The notes beneath the pieces are model-generated. The model did not search any database and was not told the DNA's origin. It saw nothing but the letters and a program-made list of their open reading frames with translations. A stretch of 64,000 nucleotides of DNA from contig OX940871.1 of assembly GCA_954871525.1 (NCBI GenBank), positions 26,262,586-26,326,585 of the forward strand, in the 5' to 3' direction. Of the stretch, positions 57,755-64,000 are shown piece by piece. Origin of the DNA: Parietaria judaica. Lineage: Eukaryota; Streptophyta; Magnoliopsida; Rosales; Urticaceae. The translations under genes were made by a program, and so were the position numbers. The stretch's first letter is position 1. The number at the start of each line of letters is the position of its first letter.

Positions 57755-58370
57755 AATAATTTTTGAGACTTGAATTGGGGAAATGCGGAGATAGTTGACA
57801 CACAAATAAATGTACGTGGTTCGACATGTTATTAAGGCGCCTACTCCATGATGCAGCGGAATAATAAACTAGAAAAGATAGATAAAAGTTACCGGGATAG
57901 ATGATCTTGATCGTTGATTCGGCGCACGAATACCCGATCGAAGAACCTTCCTTCGCCTATTGGTCGCGCACGAATAGCTAGACTCCGGGCATCCAATTAC
58001 CGTTGATTCACGCACAAATACCGGCTCTTAGGCATCAAGCTCGACGCTCGCTCACGAGGCACTTGGTTTTGGGAAAGAACTCAAAGTTCTAATTTTTCAT
58101 TCTATTAATCTCTTCTTTCCAATTACATTCATGAAGACTCATATTTATAATGCAATGAAATAACCTAGCCTAACTTAGCAACTATCATGCATGAACATGT
58201 CAAACCTAGGAACTCTCAATACATGAACAAAGTAACTCACAACCTAGGACATATCAATGCATCAAATTCGTAACCTTTAAAATATCAAGATTAACTTAGA
58301 AAATATAAGCTGATAAATATCTATTAATTGACGGAGCGTTCTTCAAGGCCTTCGAGATTGGTCACTGCAT
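57755..58370 (-). repeat. LTR-like remnant, minus strand
   Basis: On the minus strand a TATAAATATG box (near 58150) is followed by a transcribed-looking region, repeated TATTCGTGCGC/TATTTGTGCG words, and ATGTCGAACCACGTACA near the end. This last phrase type is common in plant LTRs. No coding domain or partner LTR is present. Confidence 0.45.
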
Positions 58371-59506
58371 CACTCCACAAAGGTTTTCACTATGAGTAGT
58401 TGTAAATTTATACAATGAGAGAGTATGCACATGATACAATTCTCGAGAGTTCCCAAGCGGGTGACGAAGGGAAAAATGAAAAGAGACAGGAACTTATAGG
58501 AAGATTACATCGAAAAAAGATTCAATTTCCGAAGAAAAAAATACAAGTGTTTGGGTTAGGCCGCAATCCTCACAAATCCTGGTTGTCTTTTTTTTTTTTG
58601 CGCTCATTCACAATGGGTGCACAACCCATAAAGGAAGGGAGCTTTTCCACTGGACAATGGTCTCTTCTTTGAAGATCCACTCCAGGGCCCTGGGGGTGGG
58701 GCCGCTAAAAGGGGTCGGTCCTAGAGACGCGACTCAGTTTGTCTAATTCTCTCTTGCCTCTCTTCAGAGCACGTCTAAATGCAAATCTCTTTTGTTCGAT
58801 GTCTTTTAGACAAGTGTCTTAGGATAATCCTCTTCTATTTTTCTTCTATTGATAGGGTTGTTAAAAATAATGTCTACAAATGAAAGATTGAAATATCTTC
58901 TTGTAAAACCTATATATCCATGTCTATTTTTTTTATTTTTTTGAATGGGGCACGACCAATACAATGCACACTTGTATTATTAGATATATTCAGTGTAAGA
59001 ACAAGTGACATTATTAGCCAAGTTTACATATGTAACGAGGGCAAGCATTTTTTCGCTTCCCAGGGAATTTGAACCCGTGACCCCTAGGAGAGGTGAGCAG
59101 TGGTGTTACCACTTAATGATGTGATATAGTCGATGAAATGAGAAATCACTTAGAAAGAAAAATCAAAATTGAAATGCATCAGGTAATATAATGACTTCAT
59201 ATTTTTCGTAAATAAGTTTTTTGCGGAATTGTAATTCGGTGGTGTTTGGAAGTGTTCTCTAATTTTCATTTAGTGTATGCAATTTTTATTTTGCTAAATA
59301 ACTTAATAAAAACATTTCGAAAATGTTGTTGGATACAATTTTGTTGATCTATTTTTTGAGAAGTAAAAAAAAAAAACTACGTTTGGTTATTTTTTTGCTA
59401 GGTTTAATTAATTGTTAAATTGACCATTAATAATAAAATTTTGATTATCTTAACTACAATAGTATTTTATAAAACAACTTATTTTTAATAATGTATATAT
59501 AGTGAC
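58371..59506. other. Gene-free spacer with a tRNA-like module
   Basis: At 59058-59115 on the minus strand TAAGTGGTAACACCACTGCT is followed by GGGTCACGGGTTCAAATTCC, an A-box/B-box arrangement of a tRNA-derived SINE. A short GC-rich run (GGGCCCTGGGGGTGGGGCC) lies near 58686. Nothing else is coding. Confidence 0.45.
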
Positions 59507-60078
59507 GGATTATTATGGGCAAAAGTACTCAAGTAGTTTGAAAATGTAGCGGCATAGAGCCAAGTTAAAGAAAATAAAAAATAAAAAGTTGTTGCAATAG
59601 TGCCCAATTTTTACTTTTTGGAAAATTTATCATTGCGAGATATCATTGATCTCCATGTTGATGTTACTTCCTTTAACTTATTTTCCAAACATCATTTTTT
59701 AAAATTTACTGTTGCCCTTTTTGAAGCTAAACGCCGACTTCAAAGTTAGCAACGCCGAACTCTGAGAAAAATTGCATAGTTTCGTATTTTTGGCAGCAAG
59801 CCAGCTAATTATCAGATACTTAACGGCCTTTTATAATAATAAAAAAAGCTACAAAGTTGTAGATCTATCTCTTAGCTTTTTAAGGATAAATTATTTGTAA
59901 AGTTCCGATAAAAATAAGTTAGTTATGCCAAAAATACGAGTTAATTGAACCAACGTCACATGAACAGAATTCTAAATTTTCCAAAAAATAGAAATTGGAT
60001 ACTATTGCCATGACTTTTTTAACTTGGCCTTGCCGCTATATTTCCAAAGTACTTATGTACTTTTGCCCATAAAAATCC
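59507..60078. mobile_element. Mutator-like MITE, family D
   Basis: The ends GGATTATTATGGGCAAAAGT and the complement GGATTTTTATGGGCAAAAGT continue as TIRs of about 120 bp (GTAGCGGCA, GCCAAGTTAAA, AATAGT-CCAATTT). The flanks TATAGTGAC and TATAATAAA share six of nine bases. The interior includes AAGTTGTAGATCTATCTCTT, the same word as in the 38899-39869 palindrome. Confidence 0.75.
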
Positions 60079-60398
60079 TATAATAAACAAAATTAAAGCG
60101 TCGCTTTACATGTACTTGTCTCATACTGCTCATATCATTTGCTCGATCAAAATTATCAACATTAATGTATTTCATTAATCTAGTTATCACCAAATAAACA
60201 TATATTTCATTCAAAGATAATTAAAAAAAAATCAAATACATTAATATTTTTAACACGACTCAGAAGCTAAAAACATAAATAAACTTAAATAGTTTAATAC
60301 TAACTCAAATAACACTTTATTTGTTTGATCAAAGACGCAAGTCTAAATTTACTTTAGATCATATATGTTGTTATGCGTAAATTTTGTATCAATAAGAA
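60079..60398. other. Gene-free AT-rich spacer
   Basis: Nothing seen. Confidence 0.6.
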
Positions 60399-61625
60399 TG
60401 TGGATCCCTTGGTGATATTGAAGGTCCGTCGACTAAAGTCAAAGGATTTGCGACCCAAGTCACGGCCCATGGGACTATTTTTGGGCCCAAGAAGACAAAG
60501 GCCACCCCCTAGGACCCGGTCAGTAGCACCCACCTAGGGGATGACAACCTTATGAGATCACAAACGACGACCTAGCAAGGATACGACTACGTAGGAGATC
60601 TCTGCCGACTCGAGGAACCACCTTGCTGCGTCCCGACGTCCTAAGGAAGCCTTGACAACCTCAAGACACCCTCGTGAAGCTCTCCCTTGTTATAAAGTCA
60701 ATGGATGACGACAACGATGAGGTATCAAGACGACAAACAAGCTGATATGCAGTCAAGCGACCTCGCGCCACAGTGATATAGACAAGCCCCTTTGTCACTC
60801 CCACTAAGCTCTACTTGCAAGAATGATTAATGGAATTAAATCTCCATTAATTCCTCCTCAATTTGAGGAAAGAGGTTATCCATTTTTATAATAAATAGGA
60901 TGCTTCTGTCTCTTATTTGGGATGGATACTCCCTCGAGAGAACACACAAAATCGTCATCTCCCTGAGAAAACGCCCATAGAGTCCTCTCAGCTTTTGGCT
61001 TGCTAAGAAAAGCTTAGGTACACATCTCTTATCTCTCCACTTTGAACTACGTAGTGACCTAATCCCCAAAATATGGGTACGTAGGACCCTCATTATAATT
61101 GACGAGGTCCCGTATCATATTAGTAACCGATATCCTCTTTATGTCCTTGAACGTAGTGATTTGAGGTCGAGGAGACTACGGAGGTTCCACTTTCCACTGC
61201 CCTTAGACATGTTTTAGTTGTGCAGATCACAAGGACATTTCACCACTATGATGTATACGCCAAGCATGATTCGACACCATTCTGGATCATCAAGAAATAG
61301 TTTGGAGCCACCTCTCCAAAAGGATCTCGCCGACTCAGAGCGTCTTGCCATCAAGGAAGTCACCGCCAAGACCGTCGACCTCGAGCCTAGCACTCGCCAT
61401 AAGCCTTATTATATGACGACCCCTTACTCAGAAGCTCGCGAGAGATGACGACTTCGCCCTTGCAAAGCCAATTACCATCAAGACAACTTGAAGCCTTGCC
61501 GGAGACGAAGATTTCGCCTTCAGTTAAGTCAAGACATTAGTCAACCTCGTTGACTCCACCTTTGATCGCCCACTGGACTACAAGGTTTGGCCCTAGGTCG
61601 AACCGTGGATCGAGTTCTACCGTAG
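60399..61625 (+). repeat. LTR-like repeat L2, copy 2 (probable solo LTR)
   Basis: It begins TGTGGATCCC with CTAAAGTCAAAGGATT (compare AGAGTCAAAGCTCG near 13795) and has a TATA-like AATAAATAGGA at about 60890. It ends with the same roughly 150-bp block as the copy at 13776-15051, terminating in GATCGAGTTCTACC. Length and layout match the first copy. No domains adjoin it. Confidence 0.5.
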
Positions 61626-61992
61626 ATCTATGATGTACTGGGTAAATTAATTTTCATTTAAAAAATAAGATAATTACATTTATGAGCTACATTACGAGGA
61701 GATTTTTTTTACAAAGAAAATAGGTATCGAAAAAATAAAAACCCCTCGAAAGATGTTTTTCATGTCCTTCACCGATCAGTGATCATTCAAAAGAAAATGA
61801 TACTTATGAAAATATACCGCATAAACATGTTCTTAACTTTTATTTTACTGGTCTAACAAATTAAAAACACAAAAGCGTTTTTAAAAATGCAAACAAACAA
61901 GAAAGTTATTTTCATTCATTGAACTTGGATTTTACACATTGACTCATATTTATGAAATATGTGACTATTGACTAATAATGCAATGTAAATTT
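61626..61992. other. Gene-free spacer
   Basis: Nothing seen. Confidence 0.6.
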
Positions 61993-62871
61993 AGGGTGTG
62001 TTTGTTTACATTAAGATTCAGACGTTTGAATTTGAATACACATCTGAATGATAAGATGTGACATCTGAATCTGAATGATAAATAATTAAGTCTGTTTGTT
62101 TTTTAAGATCTGAATGCATATCTGAATGAATTTTTTAATTAAGTTTATTGTATAATATTACATAAAAATTAAATAGTTTTATTATAATTTTAAAAATACC
62201 TACCATAAAATAAAGATTTAAAATATTTTATTAAATATTATGAAATATATATATTTGATATAATATTAGTTTTTAACTAATCAAAATATTTAGGATTTTA
62301 TTCATGACATGTATTATTTAATTTTAATTAATTTTAATATCATTTTATTAATAAATAAATAATTTTACATTACTTTACGAATAGGCGTCTTGGAATTTTT
62401 ATGAATAAATTAATTTGATAATTTAGTTCATTATTTAGTTAAAAATATATTTTTTTAATTTAGTTAATTTATTTTTATTAAAAAAATTGAATTTCATTTT
62501 TTGAAAAAATCATCAAAACTATATATTCCCACCTGTCATTGGATTCTTCTCGTCGCAAGCATTTCGATGATATATCATATGAGTCAATCCGATGCTCGGA
62601 AAAAAAATTATGGAGTTTTGAAGTTTGAGGAGAAGAGAGAAAAATATATTAATAGAAAAAAACAAATGGGCCAAACACTACGTGAAGAATATATGACTCA
62701 TGAGATACATGATGAAAGAGAGATAAATAATAGGTCTTAATAAGATTAAGACTTGATTTCACATCTGACCGAATAAGAGTTCATTCAGACTTATTAAGAG
62801 CTTTTTAAAAATAAAAACAAATGCACTTAATAATTTTAAGATTCAGATGATTATTAAGTGCAAATAAAGAC
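61993..62871. mobile_element. hAT-like MITE
   Basis: GGGTGTGTTTGTTTACATTAAG at the left and the complement AGGTGTCTTTATTTGCACTTAA at the right are imperfect inverted repeats. Both subterminal zones are filled with TCTGAATG/CATTCAGA-type words, usual for a large plant hAT MITE group. I could not confirm an 8-bp duplication. Confidence 0.6.
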
Positions 62872-63216
62872 ACCTAAAAGGTGACCAAAAGAAGATACAT
62901 GGGAAATTAAAGCATTTCATCAATTTAAAAAAAAATTAAAAAATTAAAGCAATTCATTGAACAAGTAAAGGCAAATAGATTATAGTGAAATAATCTAGTA
63001 CTAAAAAGTCTCGAATTTAAAACAGCAAAAGGGCAAAACTGTCATTATATTCACCATTGAGAAGGGAAGTTCGTGGACTTTTGGGGCTGATGATGATACG
63101 ATTAATTTAAATTTTCTTTATTCTCTATAAATTAATTTACTACTTTATTAAATTCTATTAATAATATATACTCTAAACAGTCTCTCGAGGGGCATTTGGT
63201 AACTATATTAAATAAT
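62872..63216. other. Gene-free spacer between two MITEs
   Basis: AT-rich; nothing seen. Confidence 0.6.
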
Positions 63217-63757
63217 GGGTTAATCCCGGCAAAAGTACCAATACTTTCAAAAAGTGGACCAATAAATACCAATTCTTTTTATTGCCCGGACAAAGTTCCA
63301 ATTCTTTAGTTTTGTGTCCTTATTGGTACCTCCGAAAAAAAAACGTCCTCCACTGTTAATCATGCCACCCTTACAAAATTTTATCCACATTTCCGGAGTA
63401 AATAAGCCATCGGAAAGTTGGACGATCAAAGATAATCGTGGATATGTACTTAAAAGGGAGAAAAATTGTTTTTTAATTAAACGTCAAAAATGGCATAATC
63501 CATGGTGTGGAATTTTCACGAAAGTGATATGAGGAGACAAAACAAGAGAATCGAAACTTTATTCGGGTAAAAAAAGCATTGGAATACAAAACCAAAACTT
63601 TGACGTGGCGTGAGTAACGTTGGAGGATAAATTTTTTTACGGAGGTACCTATAGGGACACAAAACTAAAGAATTGGAACCTTGTCCAGGTAAAAAAAAGA
63701 ATTGGAACTTATTGGTCCGTTATTTGAAAGTATTGGTACTTTTGCCGGGATTAACCC
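63217..63757. mobile_element. Mutator-like MITE, family A copy 2, exact 9-bp target duplication
   Basis: The ends GGGTTAATCCCGGCAAAAGT and its exact complement continue as roughly 120-bp TIRs including GTTCCAATTCTTTAGTTTTG. TTAAATAAT at 63208-63216 and 63758-63766 is an exact 9-bp duplication. The interior has no usable frame. Related copies are at 8651-9159 and 24218-24329. Confidence 0.92.
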
Positions 63758-64000
63758 TTAAATAATTTGGAAAGATACTTTGTCCTCATAAAAATAATTT
63801 AAAAAGGAATAGCTTAGAGGCGAATGACTGTTTTGCCCTTGTCCTTGTTTTGGTTGAACCGATGAACCGCTCGGCTGAGAGCCAACATGTGGGAGTGCGA
63901 AACGGGAAGGCACACACGTGCGCGTTTTGGTCACTTCTTCTCGGCCTCTGCGTTGATGGCAGTTTCGTAATTACAGCCAGAATTTGCGGTGCTTGTGTAG
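63758..64000. other. GC-richer right edge, possible start of a gene region
   Basis: Composition rises after 63830, and a G-box-like CACACGTGCGCG lies near 63912. This could be the promoter or 5' UTR of a gene beyond the window, but nothing is readable here. Confidence 0.3.

Noticed and set aside
62501..62740. 79-codon frame inside the 61993-62871 element
   Set aside because: The sequence is low-complexity and AT-rich and resembles no transposase.

Overview
This is plant nuclear DNA, most likely from a eudicot; I cannot name the species. The signs are two Ty1/copia retrotransposons primed by initiator-Met tRNA, many Mutator- and hAT-type TIR elements, AT-rich spacers, and two intron-containing genes of plant families. 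Gene density is very low: two intact genes, both on the minus strand, sit in about 64 kb of nested and decayed repeats.

Layout. 1-1535 is a Mutator-like element with long TIRs, cut by the left edge. 3193-8623 is a complete copia element (copia 1) with 567-bp LTRs and a GTATA target duplication, followed by a MITE (8651-9159). 10.5-20.8 kb holds a hAT element nested in another TIR element, LTR fragments (13.1-15.05 kb), and two MITEs around a (GTAT)n microsatellite, but no gene. 20899-24935 is an intact seven-exon patatin-like acyl hydrolase gene. 25.3-32.3 kb is a large inverted-repeat element whose left arm is split by a second copia element (copia 2, 25487-30763, GCATA target duplication). 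33.3 kb carries a CYP78A-like P450 fragment. 34.5-36.7 kb holds a decayed hAT transposon and a hAT MITE. 37.9-40.2 kb holds a MITE and a MULE with a 971-bp near-perfect palindromic element inside it. 41.3-49.2 kb is repeat-rich: an LTR-derived repeat, a solo LTR of the copia 1 family, a 174-bp tandem array beside a TATA box, and a roughly 245-bp tandem array. 49.74 kb holds a metallophosphatase exon fragment. 51243-56205 is an intact three-exon gene for a large TMEM131-like membrane protein. 57.7-64 kb holds LTR remnants, a tRNA-like module and three more TIR elements.

The two host genes show no functional link. The patatin-like gene encodes a probably cytosolic lipid acyl hydrolase with its catalytic Ser/Asp dyad intact. 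The TMEM131-like gene encodes a secretory-pathway membrane protein with a long lumenal part and a disordered tail of roughly 300 residues. The rest records successive insertions, several with exact target-site duplications: 9 bp at 38899-39869 and 63217-63757, 8 bp at 10978-11594 and 36395-36685, and 5 bp for both copia elements. The most interesting signals are the giant palindrome, the inverted-repeat element split by copia 2, a duplicated 1.2-kb segment interrupted by different insertions in each copy, and copia 1, whose LTRs are nearly identical although its genes are badly broken. Exon boundaries and repeat alignments were derived by eye.
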